Below are positions 30,995 through 43,019 of a stretch of 64,000 nt of DNA, piece after piece (the stretch's first letter is position 1; the number at the start of each line of letters is the position of its first letter). The stretch is taken from NCBI GenBank assembly GCA_022828595.1, contig JAKGHH010000005.1, forward strand, positions 24,750,193 to 24,814,192, in the 5' to 3' direction. The translations under genes were made by a program, and so were the position numbers. This stretch comes from Nelumbo lutea. Its lineage: Eukaryota > Streptophyta > Magnoliopsida > Proteales > Nelumbonaceae. A model generated the notes under the pieces. The model was not told the origin of the DNA, did no database searches, and worked only from the letters and a program-made list of their open reading frames with translations.

Positions 30995-32730
30995 ATAATG
31001 AACTATGACCCATTCGACGCATTATCTCTACACTCCCCCTTAAGCTGAGCATGTATATCAATCATGCCTAGGTTGCATACATAGTGCTATAACTTTCTCT
31101 TATGGACACCCTTGGTCAGAACTAGGGGCAGATTCGAGCCAAGCCAAGCTGAGTCGAATACTTGGTCGTTCGAGCTCGGCTTGCAGAAATAGTGTTAGGC
31201 TCAAGATCGATCTCAATTCGAGCTAGAGGCTTGACTTGAACTCGGCTCGGTTCAAAAGCTTGCAAGTTCGAGCTCAACTCGGCTTGAGCTCGACTACAAG
31301 CCATGCTTTTTCTAAAAGTTAAAAATTATACATATAAAAATAATTTATTATTTTACATACACAAAATTAAGAATTATAAAAATTATTTATTATTATACAT
31401 ACAAAAAAATAATTATAAAAATTATTTACTATTATACATAAAAAATAAAACTATTATATATAAAAAATAAAACTATTATATATAAAAAATATTATTATAT
31501 ATAATAGAAATTATTTATTGTATATGTATATGTATATGTATATGCATATGTATTGTATGTATGTATATAAATTATTTATTTATTATACTAGGCTTGATTA
31601 GACTTGCGAGCCTTACTAGCCGAGCTTCATTGGGCTCGAACTCGGCTCGATTAGCAAACGAGCCTATATATCGGGCTCAAGCTCAGATCATGGCCACCCC
31701 TAGTTAAAGCATTATCTAGCTTTTCTATGAGGTAATGAAAGGAAGACAAACTTATTTAGAAGCCACTCTTTCTTATAAACTTCCAGTCTACTTTAATGTG
31801 TTTTGTCCTATCATGCTGAACTAGATTGTTACCTTTGCTAATTGCAGATTGGTTATCACAATATGGCATTAAAGGCTTATCATATGCAATACCCATCTCC
31901 TCTAGAAGTGACTTGATCCATAGCAACTCTAAAACTTCAATTGCCATGGCCCTATACTCTACCTCAGCTGAAGATCTGGCTATTACTGATTGCTTCTTAC
32001 TTCTCAAGAGACAATGTTCCCCACTATTAAAGCACAATAACTAGATGTAGATCTTCTATCATCAATACTACTATTCCAATCATCATCCATATAAGCCTTT
32101 AACTTTATGTGTCCATGCCTATAGAAGAGAATACTCTTTTTCAAAGTTCCCTAAAAGTATTGCAAAACCTGTTCTACAACAACCATATTTGCCCTTAGGG
32201 GCATGCATAAACTGACTAATCACATTGGCAACATATGAGATATTTGTCTGTGTCATACAAAGATATAGTAACTTACCTAAAAGTCTCTAGAACACTTCCC
32301 TATCTGCCAAGAACTCACCTTCATTAGCTGAGAGCTTATGATTGGCATTGGTGTAGATGTAGGTTTGGCACCAAGTTTCCTAGTCTTCGTAAGATCTAAC
32401 ACATACTTCCATAACTTCAATTTGCAAGAAATATCTCAACTCCCTTAAATCCTTAATTTCAAATTCTGAGTTAAGAAAGGTATTGAGTGCCTAAACTTCC
32501 ATTTAATCACTGCATGTAACCATAATACCATTAGCATAAACAATAAGGAAGGTAATCTAAGTACCTCTCTTAACAAACAAAGTATGGTTAGATTATGTTA
32601 ATGTGTAGCCAAACTCAGCAAGTGTAGCTTTGAATCTATAAAACCAAGCTCATGGGGATTGTTTGAGGCCATGAAGTGGTTTCCTCAATTTGCACACTTT
32701 GCCCTGCATTTCCTTACCATAGATGTTTGG
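30995..32730 (-). mobile_element. Copia-10: 3' part of a minus-strand copia element
   Basis: A short LTR remnant (30995-31032, beginning TGTAGAGATAATGCG on the minus strand) and its polypurine tract (31033-31045) are followed by RNase H (interrupted by a small DNA element at 31125-31700) and RT up to about 32730, where Copia-11 begins. The RNase H part at 31756-32037 shows SSAEVEYRAMA, YCDNQSAISKG and HIKVDWKFIR. RT is decayed, with a YVDD-like region around 32540. Confidence 0.78.
31123..31702. mobile_element. Non-autonomous TIR-like element with CTCGAGCTCGG-rich ends and AT-rich core
   Basis: The ends are GGGGCAGATTCG... and ...CATGGCCACCCC, so the outer few bases are inverted (GGGG and CCCC), and TA flanks both sides (31123-31124 and 31701-31702), which could be a TA target duplication. 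Both end regions contain many copies of a motif like GAGCTCGGCTCG in both senses, while the core (31320-31590) is almost pure A+T with tandem TTATTATACATA and GTATAT repeats. It carries no ORF. It splits the RNase H of Copia-10. Confidence 0.55.
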
Positions 32731-32999
32731 AGTTCAATAATCTTCTCTTCTCTCACCAGTCTTTTATTTAATCTAACTTAACTAAGATTAAGTACATCTC
32801 TGCCCTTAAGTGGGTGGTCAACTCATCAATCACTTAAAAGAAACAAAAAAGAAGTTAATAGGCCCATTAACAAATAAAACATAAACAAAACATTACATAA
32901 TAAAAGACAAGTACTAGGGCCTATTCAGCCTAGTCTCTCTACATTCCCCCTTAAGCTAAGCATAGATATTTATCATGCCCAGCTTGCCTATATAGTGTA

Positions 33000-33600
33000 T
33001 CAATTTTGCTTTTGGAACACCTTTGGTCAAGACATTAGCCAACTGCTCCTTTGAAGCAATGAATGCCAAAAAAACTTACCCTGAAGCAACTCTCTCCCGT
33101 ATAAAATGTCTATCAACCTTTATGTGCTTAATTCTGTCATGTTGAATGAGATTATGTGCAATGTTGATAAATGTCTGTTTGTCACAATATAGTATCATTG
33201 GCTTCTCACAGTCAATACCCAACTTTCCCAAAAGTGATCTCAACCACAATAATTTTGAATCTCCATGTGCCATTGCTCTGTACTCTGCTTCAGCTGAAGA
33301 TTTGGCTACTATAAAATGCTTCTTACTGCTCCATGAGACAATATTCCCTGCTACCAAAGCACAATATCCTAAAGTGGATCTCCTATCATCAATACATCTA
33401 GCCCTGACGGCATCATTGTATGATTCCAACTTCATGTGTCCATGCTTGACAAACAAGATGCCTTTTCCTGGAATGCCTTTTAAGTAACACAAAACCTTTT
33501 CTGCAGCTGCTAAATGTGTATCTCTAGGAGATTGCATAAACTGACTAATGACACTAACTGCATAGGAAATATTCGACCGATTCATGTAGAGATATAACAA
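33000..33600 (-). pseudogene. Copia-11 RNase H
   Basis: Open from 33600 to 33076: MNRSNISYAVSVISQFMQSP, YNDAVRARCIDDRRSTLG (the usual DADWAG is altered to DAVRAR, so a catalytic position region is damaged), SSAEAEYRAMAHG, LYCDKQTFINIA and HFIRERVASG. A frame break follows at about 33076, with the ending ANVLTKG-like part at 33020-33060. Confidence 0.88.
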
Positions 33601-33609
33601 CTTCCCAAG

Positions 33610-34450
33610 AAATCTCTAGAACACTCCCCTATCAGACAACAATTCACCATCAGTAGCAGAAAGCTTGTGATTTAAGTCATAGGGGTGGAGGCTAGTTTAG
33701 CACCAAGTTTGCTAGTCTCTGCAAGGAGATCAAGAACATACTTGCGCTAAGAAATGAAAATACCATCCTTACATCTAGAAACTTCAATTCCCAAGAAATA
33801 TCTGAGAGCCCCCAAGTCTTTAATCTCAAACTCAGTGTTAAGAAACCTTTTGAGCTTAACCCACTTCCCGGGTGTCATTACTAGTAACCACAATGTCACC
33901 AACATAAACAATAAAAAAAGTCACCAAGGAATTACTTCTCTTCACAAATAAAGTATGGTCAAATTGAGTTTGTGTGTAACCAAAAAAACAAGGGCAATTT
34001 GGAACCTCTCAAACCAAGCTTTATGAGACTGTTTGAGACCATAAAGGGGCTTCTTCAATTTACACACATTCCCTTGCATTTTCCTCCCATACACCCTTGG
34101 TGATAAAGACATATAAACCTCTTTATATAGGTTTCTATTCAAGAAGGCATTTTTAACATCAAAATGGTGAAGGGGCTTATGAATAGTAGTAGCTAGAGAT
34201 AATAAAACCCGAACTGAAGTCATTTTAGCCATAGGAACAAAAGTTTCAAGGTAATTAATACCATACATTTGAATGTAGCCTTTAGCAACCAACCAAACCT
34301 TAAATCTCTCAATAGTACCATTAGAATGATATTTGATAGCTAACACCCATTTACAACCCACTTGTTCCTTCCCTTCAAGCAAGTGCACAATATCCCAGGT
34401 ATGGTTCTTATGCAAAGCATCTAGCTCAGTCATCATAACATCCCTTCATT
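33610..34450 (-). pseudogene. Copia-11 reverse transcriptase
   Basis: Open from 34436: [55 protein letters not shown] and YGLKQSHKAWFERF. The frame is lost at about 33942; the YVDD-like region (VYVGDIVVTSN in another frame, about 33880-33920) has Gly in place of the first Asp. Confidence 0.85.
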
Positions 34451-34599
34451 CTTATTTGGACAAGGCTTCTAGGGAAAGAAGGTTGTAGGACAGGTGTTTG
34501 GAGATACAATGTCTTGTACACTTCTGTTTGCCTTGTGGAGGGCAGTAGGAAGGTCAAGGTCTGGAAAGGTATCATAAGGAATAGAGGAAGGCTGACCTA

Positions 34600-35700
34600 T
34601 GACCTTAGTAGTGATGGGAGGTGCAAGAGGCTCCGTTGAACGAGTGGAAACAACTTATTCATACCAGAGTCTTTGTCTTTGGTATCACCTTTGGACAATA
34701 GGATGATAAGGGAACGTGGGAAGATGAGTTGGAGGAGGGGGAGAAGGAACATGTTTTGTAGACACAATGGGAAGGGGCACAACAAAAGTAGATGACTCAA
34801 TAGGAAGTAGAAGAGGAACATCTGGAGACATAGCAAACAGCTCCTCAGAATGCTCCCCCTTAGGAGAAGTACCAAATAACGGAATAAACTTAGCAAATGT
34901 AACATTCTTAGAAACAAAATGGGTGCCACTTACCAGATCAAAACAACAATATCCCTTCTATATTGAGGCATATCCTAGGAAGACACACTTGTGTGCCTTA
35001 GGCTCAAATGTGGCTCTAATGACTATGAACATGTACATAGCAGGTGAACCCAAAAACTCAGAGAGGAAGAGAGAAGAGATCCTCATCTAGAAATAGAAGG
35101 CTAAAAGGGGTTTTGAAACCCAGAACCCTAGAAGGCATATGGTTAATTAAGTATGTATCAGTAAGGACAACATTCCCCCAAAATTTAATAGGAACATGAG
35201 ATGAAGAAATGAGGCTTCTATCAACCTCAACCACATGAAAGTTCTTCCTTTCTACCATTCCATTCTGTTGTGGAGTGTAGGAAAAAAACTCTAATGGATG
35301 ACCCCAAAAGCATCAAAGTAGGATGAAAGGTTCTTCTCAAAATATTCCTTAGCATTATCAGATCGATATATTTTGATCTGTGTTAAATTGGTTAAGAATA
35401 AGTTCATGAAACTTTTGCATAATAGTTGATACTTCATCCCAAGATTTCATAAGGTAAATCCATGTATAGCAAGAGAAATCATCAATAAAAAGGATAAAAT
35501 ACTTCTAACCCTCCATAGTAGGTAAATGATATGGACCCACACATTAGAGTGCATAATATGGAAAAGAGAATAGATCTTTTATTACTCATTGAATAAGAAT
35601 GTTTATAATGTTTTGCAAGTTCATATGACTCACAATGAAGACTTGATAGAGATATTCCCTTAAACATGTCGAGAAACAAATGACTCAAAGCAGAAAAAGG
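34600..35700 (-). pseudogene. Copia-11 integrase
   Basis: Pieces recognisable are the GAG-pre-integrase (MSHLFLDMFKGISLSSLHCE, about 35630-35690), the region VERKNFHVVEVDRSLISSS and FWGNVVLTDTYLINHMPSRV (35058-35258) and the C-terminal CFDLVSGT-like part near 34930. Several frameshifts separate them. Confidence 0.82.
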
Positions 35701-35849
35701 TAAATGACCAAAACATAAACGTCATAACATGACTCTATCAATATAGACTCCAGAGCCACTCCATTAGGTGGTCCAAGACTTCTATGAGGTGTACCCAATA
35801 AGTATATTCTATTCGCCTCATGGCCACTCCCAATCATCCTTTGAGATTT

Positions 35850-37220
35850 CAGGTCCTGCAAAACAAAATGAGTATGAAAGAAAGTTATGCTACAACTTAT
35901 GGATTTAGTCAGGTTACTAACCGATAAAAGTTTGGTATTAAGCTTGGGGCATGAAGAGTAGAGGACAAAACAAGGGTGTTAGAGGCTTTGCTATCTCCTT
36001 TTCTAGAGATGGGAAAGCAAGGGATATCTTCTCTCTACCAGAGAGGAGCTGATATGTACAAAAGAGGTTAAATATGTTGGTCATATGGTTTGATGCACTA
36101 GAATCAACAATCCAAGGGATTTTATGATTACCTGAAACAATAGGATGATTTGTAGAATCATGATTACCTAACTAAGCAAATGCAGATGACGAGGTGTTGC
36201 CTGAAGGGTTGGATGTTGTAACAATGGTCTCCAAGTGATTAAATAACCTCTTGTACCATTCAAAATTTGCCTTTATTACTGTCAGCTGCTCCATAGCTGA
36301 TTTTTCTTCACTTTCTCTATTTCCACCTTCAAGCACTGTAGCAACATTTGCATTCTTAGGCATCCCTATCTGACCATTCTTAAAATTGTTGTTGTTGTTG
36401 TTGTTCCAAAACCTTTCCAGTAAAAGATCCAGATGAAGTTTCCAATAAGTGTCTAGTATGCTTCGGTTTCTTGTAGTATTATATATCACTTCTTCTTAGT
36501 CAGCCCTTTCGGCTTTATTCCAACATGTGCAAAGTGTTCTGAAGGTGATCCCTATAACTGTACTTGTTTCTACTCTCTTCATTGCTCACCATAGAATATG
36601 CTTCAACAAAGGTGACTTCATCTCTAGCCAGAATATCCTGCCTAGTAATGCCAAACTTAAGGTTGAGTCCTATAAGAAACGGAAACACCCTATTTCTTTT
36701 TACTACCTTCCTAAATGTCTTCGCATCTTTGGTGCTCTCCCATACAACTGTCTCCATAACATCGATCTCCTTCCACAATGACTTTAACATGGAGTAGTAA
36801 ACTTCTACACTCTTCTCCCCTTGTCTTAGATTGCTTACATCATTCTTCAACTTATAGGCTCTCGCAACATTTAACTTCTGTGAATATGTTTCTGTAACAC
36901 TACCCCAAATCTCCTTGGCTGATGTCATCCACAGGAAATGTTGGCTTATATAGAGCTGCATAGAGTTGACTAAACATCCAATCACTGTGTAGTTTTCCTA
37001 CATCCATTTATCATTTGTAGAGTCAGTCTCTATAGGTTTCTCCTTACTGCCTGTGAGATATCTCACTTTACCTCTACTACAAACATAAATTCGTATAGAT
37101 TGTGCCCATGCTAGGTAATTTGTTCCATATACTTTAATTGTAGTCACTCCAATCAAAAAGGAATTTGTTGAACCAACCCCGGATATCGGAGCCCGCTTTA
37201 TTTCACTTCCAAATTTCTCC
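35850..37220 (-). pseudogene. Copia-11 gag and protease
   Basis: Gag starts at about 37220 (MEKFGSEIKRA) with TIKVYGTNYLAWAQSIRI, a TAG at about 36998, then SMQLYISQHFLWMTSAKEIW and the helical region ending FLIGLNLKFGITRQ. The zinc knuckle (about 36480) is degraded: KKPKHTRH is readable in one frame but its flanking Cys are lost. A GTT repeat (36391-36410) adds a run of Asn. A protease piece lies at about 36090-36120. Confidence 0.82.
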
Positions 37221-37999
37221 ATTGACCAAACAAAATTCAAAAAACAAGTTTTGTTAGTCTTTATGGGTCTAAATGAGGTCAGTCCAGTACCCAAAAGTTC
37301 AAAATCTAGGGTTTCACTACACCTGACTACCTGTGAGAAAGAGAGAAGTAGCTGCTCCTATCAAAGCTTTCCAACCTTTTTCCAACCTCAACGACCCACA
37401 TTTGGAGATCAAAAGGAACCCCCTAAGCCCTAAGAGCCACACCCAACTCTTCTTCTTAACCTGCAACATGAAATCTCTCTAGTCAGCTAGGGTTTTGGGT
37501 AGAAAAACAGCAGCTTCACTTCTTGGAAATTTACAGCCAGATTCTAACTCTCCAAACCCTCTATCAACTAGGCAAACAGTCCTCTGATAAATCAGAAACT
37601 TATCTCTCCATACACTCTTCTAATTGAAGGGTGTATGGGAAAAGAAAGGAAAACAAAAGAGGAGAAAGAACTACTTTGATACCAAAATGTAAATCTGTCC
37701 TTCAAACTTGATTAAATTCTGATTACAGCAACAAAAGAGGAAGAAAAATGATGATTACAGCAGAAAAGAAGAAGATGGAGAAGAAGAAGAAGAGAAAGGA
37801 AAAGAGAGTTCGATAATCTTCTCACCTCTCTCACTAATCTTTTATTTAATCTAACTTAAGTGAGATTAAGTACAACTCTACCCTTAAGTGGGCAGCCAGC
37901 TCATCAACCACTTAAAAGAAACAAAAGTGATTGATTACACTCACAACATATGAAATGTCTAGATGAGTCATACATAGGTAAAGAGTTTCCCTAGTAATT

Positions 38000-39041
38000 T
38001 CTGAAATACTCCCTTGTCAACTAAAAAGTTCTCCATCATTAGCTAAGAGTTTATGATTCACATCAATAGGGGTGGAGGCAGGTTTAGCACCAAGTTTCCT
38101 AACTCAGTAAGAAGATCTAGCACATGCTTCCGTTGTGAAATAAAGATACCTTCTTTGACCTAACAACCTCAATGCCCAAAAAATACCGCATCTCCCCTAA
38201 GTCTTTAATCTCAAATTTAGAATGATGAACTTGAGATCATTAACTTCTTCTGTATCACTACTAGTAATAACAATGTCATCCACTTAAACAATAAGAAATG
38301 TGACTAGAGTATTTCTCCTCTTAACAAAGAGGGTATGGTTTGATTGAGTCTAAGTCTAGCCGAACTGAACAAGACCGACCCTAAACCTATCAAAACAAAC
38401 ACATGGAGATTGTTTTAAGCCTAAAGTGACTTCTTCAATTTGCATACCGTACCTTGCATCTCCTTACCATATATACCAGGGGAAGGAACATATATATTTC
38501 TTCAATGAAATCACCATTCAGGAATGCATTCTTAACACTAAACTAATGAAGAGGCCAATCATAGCTCACTGCTAAGGATAAAAGAATTCTCACAGAAGTC
38601 ATTTTAGCAACTAGAGACAAAGTCTCAGTGTAATATATCTCATACACCTAGGTATATCCCTTGGCAACAAGACATGCCTTGTATCTCTCAATTGAACCAT
38701 CTGCATGATACTTGATAGTGTAAACTCATTTGCACCCAACAAGTTTCTTCCTAGTTGGCAAGTCAAAAATATCCAAGTATTATTTTTATGAAGTGCTTCT
38801 ATTTCAATCCTCATGGCATCCCTCGACTCTGGTTTGGCTAAGGCTTCAATCATTGGAAAATGAAGGCTAGAAATGAATAGTAGGATAAGGACAATAATCT
38901 ATAATAAAGGTGTTTGGAAATGCAATGATTTGTACCTTTCCTCTTAACCTTTCTCAGAGCAATGGGTAGGTCAAGGTCTGGAAATGAGGATGCTAGTGGT
39001 GGGGATGTCGGATTTGCCGTCTCTTCAGTGATTGGAAGCAC
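38000..39041 (-). pseudogene. Copia-12 reverse transcriptase
   Basis: RT is badly broken. MIEALAKPESRDAMRIEIEA with LHKNNTW is at 38700-38853, an NAFLNGDF-like strand near 38510-38530, and a VDDIVITSS-like strand near 38260-38290, with the codon before VDD now TAA on the minus strand. The linker LASSFPDLDLPIALRKVKRK is at about 38940-39010. Confidence 0.78.
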
Positions 39042-39329
39042 CTAAGACTCATTGGAGATGTGGGATCAACTTGTGTCTACCTTAGCCTTTTCTATTGGTA
39101 CCACCTCTAGAGAAAAGGATGAGTGTTAAAAACTAGAGGACTAATAGGAGGAGGGGGAATAGCAGGAATGGAAGACCTTGAAGGAGAGGATCCCTCCATG
39201 GGAGTGGGGGTAAATGTGGAGGATTTGACCCAAGACTCAACTGGAACTGGAAAAGGAAGGGGTGAAGAAAATAACTCAAGTGACTCTCCCCCTCAAAAGG
39301 ATGACTACAAAACAGTACTGCCTATGCAA

Positions 39330-39720
39330 AGGTGACATCCATGGAAACAAACAGGGTGCCACTAATGGGATCAAACTTTCTATGTGGAGGCATAACCAAG
39401 GAAGATGCACTTCTGAGCCTTGGGTTCAAACTTATATTTATTGGAAATGGGAATGTGGACATAGCATGTGCAACCAAAGACATGCAGAGGAATGGAGAAA
39501 ACCTCAACACCAAGAAAAAGGACTCCAAAAGGAGACTTTAATCCCAAGACCAGGGAAGGTATACAGTTGATAAGATAAGTGGTTGTTAAAACTACACCAC
39601 CCCAAAATTTCATAGGAACATGGATAGAAAAAAGAATACTCCTTGCAAATTCCACAATATGTTCTATTTTTCCTCTCTGCTATTCCATTTTGGTGTGGAA
39701 AAGTAGACGGCTAAGGGCTT
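39330..39720 (-). pseudogene. Copia-12 integrase piece
   Basis: MEFARSILFSIHVPMKFWGG, TTYLINCIPSLVLGLKSPF and RVFGCTCYVHIPISNKYKFE are readable on the minus strand from 39655. The core with the catalytic Asp residues is missing: upstream of NGVAERK-like residues at about 39700 the sequence is gag. Confidence 0.82.
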
Positions 39721-40080
39721 CTCTCCCTATCTTAAATTATTCACACTATCCCACACTTCCTTTGTAGTTTCCATCCATAGGTAGTGCTAACTAGTATGTG
39801 TTTGCATAGAGTTCACTAACCAACCTACTACTATGTAGTCTTCTTGCATCCACCTTTCATAGGTAGGGTCATCCACCGCTGGTTTCTTCTTACTCCTAAT
39901 AATGTAACTCATTTCCCTTTACTTCACACATGTATTTTAATTGACTAAGACCAAGCTAAATAATTGGTTCCATCCAACTTCACAATGGTCATTGCTCCTA
40001 ATAGAGTCTCAACTAGCCTCCATGTCCAAACCTGAAATCTATGTGATATTTGGTTTCTCCTCCAGTTTGTTCCATTGAAT
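39710..40080 (-). pseudogene. Copia-12 gag piece
   Basis: The KLDGTNYLAWS-like strand (about 39940-39990) and the region encoding the STHYLWMETTKEVWDS equivalent (about 39740-39800) are readable with stops. The C-terminal half, zinc knuckle and protease are missing. Confidence 0.65.
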
Positions 40081-40540
40081 GAACAGATGCAAATGAAAAT
40101 CAAATTAGGGTTTTACTAAGATAGATTTGCTATTCCATGCAAATAACTACTCTTCAACCACCAAGAACTAGGGTTTCATAGGACCCGATAGGATGGGAAA
40201 AGGAGAGAAACTTCAACTGCTCCTACCAGAGGTTCCAGAACTCTGTCCAACCCAAACTTCCCTTTAATAGAAATAAAAGAGCTCCCCTTTGATCCCCAAG
40301 CACCAGCTTCAAAGTGTCTCTAGGACCTGTAATAAGATTTCTCTGGGTTTTGGAAAAAATCTCCAAGAACCTGCTTTGGGCTTCAACTAAGGATGAAAAT
40401 CTCCACAAAAAATTCTCCAAAAACCTTCCTAATTGGGCTACATATTCTGCTGATTGATCACCCAATAAGTTCTCTATACACACTATGTATGGGCTAAGAA
40501 AGGAGAAAGATGTTGTAGGTGAGAAACTGCTCTGATACCA

Positions 40541-40893
40541 AGTTGTGAAACACAACTGCAATAATTCAGAAAATAAAGAGAAAGAGAAGAAAAGAAAGAA
40601 GAAAGAAAGGTTTCAGCAGAATTCTGTGGAAGAAGAAGAGAATGGAAGAGAGAAGAGAAGAGTCCGATCCTTTCTCTCTACCCCCCAAGATATCTTTGAT
40701 TCATTTAATTCCAAACTGAGTACAATTCCTTGGAATCCCTTAATGGGGCAGCCGTCACTAAAGAGGCTCATAACTGAAAGAAATAATAAAACAAAACAAA
40801 ACAAAAGAGGCTCATAACTGAAAGAACATAAACTTGAAACATAACTTAAAAGAAATAAAGACACTAAGGCCCATTCGACCCATTCTCACTACA
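40541..40893 (-). repeat. Copia-12 5' LTR
   Basis: 353 bp. On the minus strand it starts TGTAGTGAGAATGGG and ends TTTCACAACT, followed by the primer site TGGTATCAGAGC (40529-40540). The terminal bases are TG...CT. It contains a short internal duplication of AGAGGCTCATAACTGAAAGAA (two copies around 40762 and 40805). Confidence 0.82.
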
Positions 40894-42090
40894 CAATTTC
40901 TTTTTATTTTCCTTCTTATTAGAGCTACATCAACTGGTTTCAGAGTTGTACAATTGATATTGGAGTGGGTTGAGTTGGAGCCTACAAGTTTATTGCTTTA
41001 TTCTTTTCCTCTTTCCTAAAACATAGTGTTGCAGTCCCTAAAAATATGGCAAATGGTGTCCCACTTTTGGCAATGATTTCTTTATCAAAATAGGTCATCC
41101 CATATATTATTGGAATGCTCTTTGAATCTATTTTCAAGTGCAACAAATGGCTGACTAATAGGAGTTTCTAGAAAACGTTAAAAGTTAAAAAGAACAGTCG
41201 ATGAAGCTTCCTACACATCCTAAGTCTTCAATAAGTGAGGAAAAAATGACTAAGGGTCAAGTTGAAAATCAACATAAGACTCTTCTATTACCAATAATGA
41301 ATTTCAAAGTGATAGAGACAACACTTATCAAATAGAAAGTTTCGGCTGCACCTTTGTGTAGGTGTATGATGACCCTTTTGGAGACCATTTTTTCATAGTT
41401 TTAAATGGGTATTGAAGAAAAAACTAGCTAACTTGAAGCACAAGAAACATGTTTCAATAGCTAGGAGACATAATGAAGAAATTTCAATCCATGTTAAAGA
41501 TTTATACCATCAATTGCCTATCAAAGGATCAAGAACAAAGAAAAGTAGCAAAGTAAATCATTCTTTTAGAGTTATGAGTTCTTTTCAAGAGGGAGAGATT
41601 AGTGCAGTTTAAAATTGTGCTCTAATAAGTAGAAAATCATTTTCAAATAATAAGACAAGTGGACCTTACATTTAAATGCATTAATGGGCTTTGAACAACT
41701 AGTCTGGTTAGTGGGTTTCTAATGGCTAGTCATTAGTGAACTTCTAATAGCTAGCTTTTCATTAAAAGCTTCAACAGATAGTTTCACATTAAATTCTCTA
41801 ATGATTTGTTTTTCTCTATATAAAGCTTTGTAATTGTAAGCATTGAGTATCCATGTTCTTACCTTTGTTTTGAAAATCCTAAAGCTATATTTTCAGAGTG
41901 AAGAGAGCCTCTCTTGGGTGAGTGAGTCCCCAACTTGTTTGCCTTCTTGTTATCCCTCCTCATATTAATAAAGTTCCATTGTCCATTTTGTTTCTTTCTT
42001 CTCTCTAATTTCTCTTTGAGCAATTTTTTTTCATTTTCTTCTTATTTGTTCTACATCAACTGGTTTCAAAGTTGCATCAATTGGTATCAG
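40894..42090. other. Unclassified segment bounded by two direct copies of a primer-site-like region
   Basis: About 70 bp at 40894-40960 recurs at 42021-42090 (CAATTT...CTACATCAACTGGTTTCA...GTTG), each followed by a TGGTATCAG-like sequence. Between them are a short ORF at 41412-41612 that I do not recognise and a non-coding stretch with a TATA-like CTCTATATAAAG at about 41814. It may be the 5' region of an LTR element or a small non-autonomous one. Confidence 0.4.
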
Positions 42091-42092
42091 AA

Positions 42093-42180
42093 GAAAGATC
42101 TTTATATGGTGTTCATTGATCTAGAAAAGATATGATAAGAGTTCCTATAGAGATAATATGGTGGGTCTTGGAAAATCTTG
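42093..42180 (+). pseudogene. Short LINE-type reverse transcriptase remnant
   Basis: KKDLYMVFIDLEK is encoded from 42093. This is the conserved RT strand of plant non-LTR (LINE) reverse transcriptases, usually followed by a Tyr-Asp-Arg-Val motif. Here the next codons read into a stop after a small deletion, then in another frame VPIEIIWWVLEN follows, which fits the next RT segment. Nothing else of a LINE is present. Confidence 0.6.
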
Positions 42181-42459
42181 ACAGTAAGGCCAACTAGAAA
42201 TAAAAGAGAGAAGGGAAGAGAAGAAGAGAAGAAGAGAGATTGTCAACCATGGAATAGTTCTAGTGGCGCCAGATTCTATTAATATTTATAGGGCGTCTAA
42301 AATAAAAGGTAAAAAGACCCTTGTGCCCCTGTTGTAAATGAAGTACAATAGCAGAAAATAAAAAAGACTTTAAACCAACCAAATGGACCCTAACAAGATA
42401 GAAAATAATAAACAATGAATAAAATAAACTATTTCAACACTCCCCCACAAGTTGGAGCA

Positions 42460-42960
42460 TAGATGTCAATCATGCCCAACTTGTCACACAAATCATTATG
42501 CCGCATTGGATCTAGCCACATGATTTCAGCAACTCCATGAGACATAGCTCTGTATTCTGCTTCAGCACCGGATCTAGCCACCACACTTTGCTTTCTTACT
42601 TCTCCAGGTGGCCAAATTTCCTCCTACAAAGGTACAATACCCACTGGTAGACTTTCGGTCATCGATTGCCCGTGCCTAATCAGTATATACTTCCACCTTT
42701 AAATGTCCATGTTTCTGGAACAGCAAACCAACTCCTGGAAACTTCTTGAGGTATCTAAGAATCCTCTTGGTAGCTTCAAAGTGAGTTGTCCTAGGGTTGT
42801 GCATGAACTAAGGACACCCACTGCATAAGCAATATCAGACCTGGTGATAGACAAATATAAGAGTCTCCCTACAAGTCTCTGAAACTTCTTCACATCTTTC
42901 AAGAACTCCCCAATTGTCTCCCAGCTGATGGTTAGGTTCAATTGGTGCGTCAATTGGTTT
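42460..42960 (-). pseudogene. Copia-13 RNase H
   Basis: Recognisable pieces are [21 protein letters not shown] (frame break after it), the WAGS-like strand near 42640-42680 and the AEAEYRAMSHG-like region near 42540-42570. The end (DKLGMIDIYAPT-like) precedes the polypurine tract. Much of the segment between the Glu strand and the end is deleted: only about 70 bp separate them. Confidence 0.8.
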
Positions 42961-43019
42961 CACCCCTAGCTTGCCCGTATCTTCTAGTAGATCTAGTACA
43001 TATTTTCGTTGGGAAATAA

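Larger units (their letters stand above)
32731..37927 (-). mobile_element. Copia-11: nearly full-length minus-strand copia, both LTRs partial
   Basis: Left LTR 32731-32943, polypurine tract at about 32944-32958, coding region 33000-37220, primer site (TGGTATCAAAGT on the minus strand, 37675-37684) and right LTR 37685-37927. The LTR copies share the part around TTTATTTAATCTAACTTAA; the left one lacks the portion next to the primer site and the right one lacks the TGTAGAGAGAC start. It is the gag and RT type of Copia-6 and Copia-14. Confidence 0.85.
37928..40893 (-). mobile_element. Copia-12: 5' part of a minus-strand copia with an internal deletion
   Basis: Runs from the start of RNase H (37928) through RT (38000-38860), the linker (38900-39330) and the integrase (39380-39700), then jumps directly to gag (39710-40080), leader and LTR (40541-40893). 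The 3' end is missing, cut by the Copia-11 LTR. It overlaps Copia-10 in RT, so the two are not halves of one element. Confidence 0.8.

Noticed and set aside
36391..36410. Poly-Asn low-complexity domain in Copia-11 gag
   Set aside because: It is translated from a GTT microsatellite on a decayed frame, not a conserved part of gag.
30995..40893. Copia-10 and Copia-12 as two halves of one element split by Copia-11
   Set aside because: Both contain the RT region, so they overlap and cannot be one split element.
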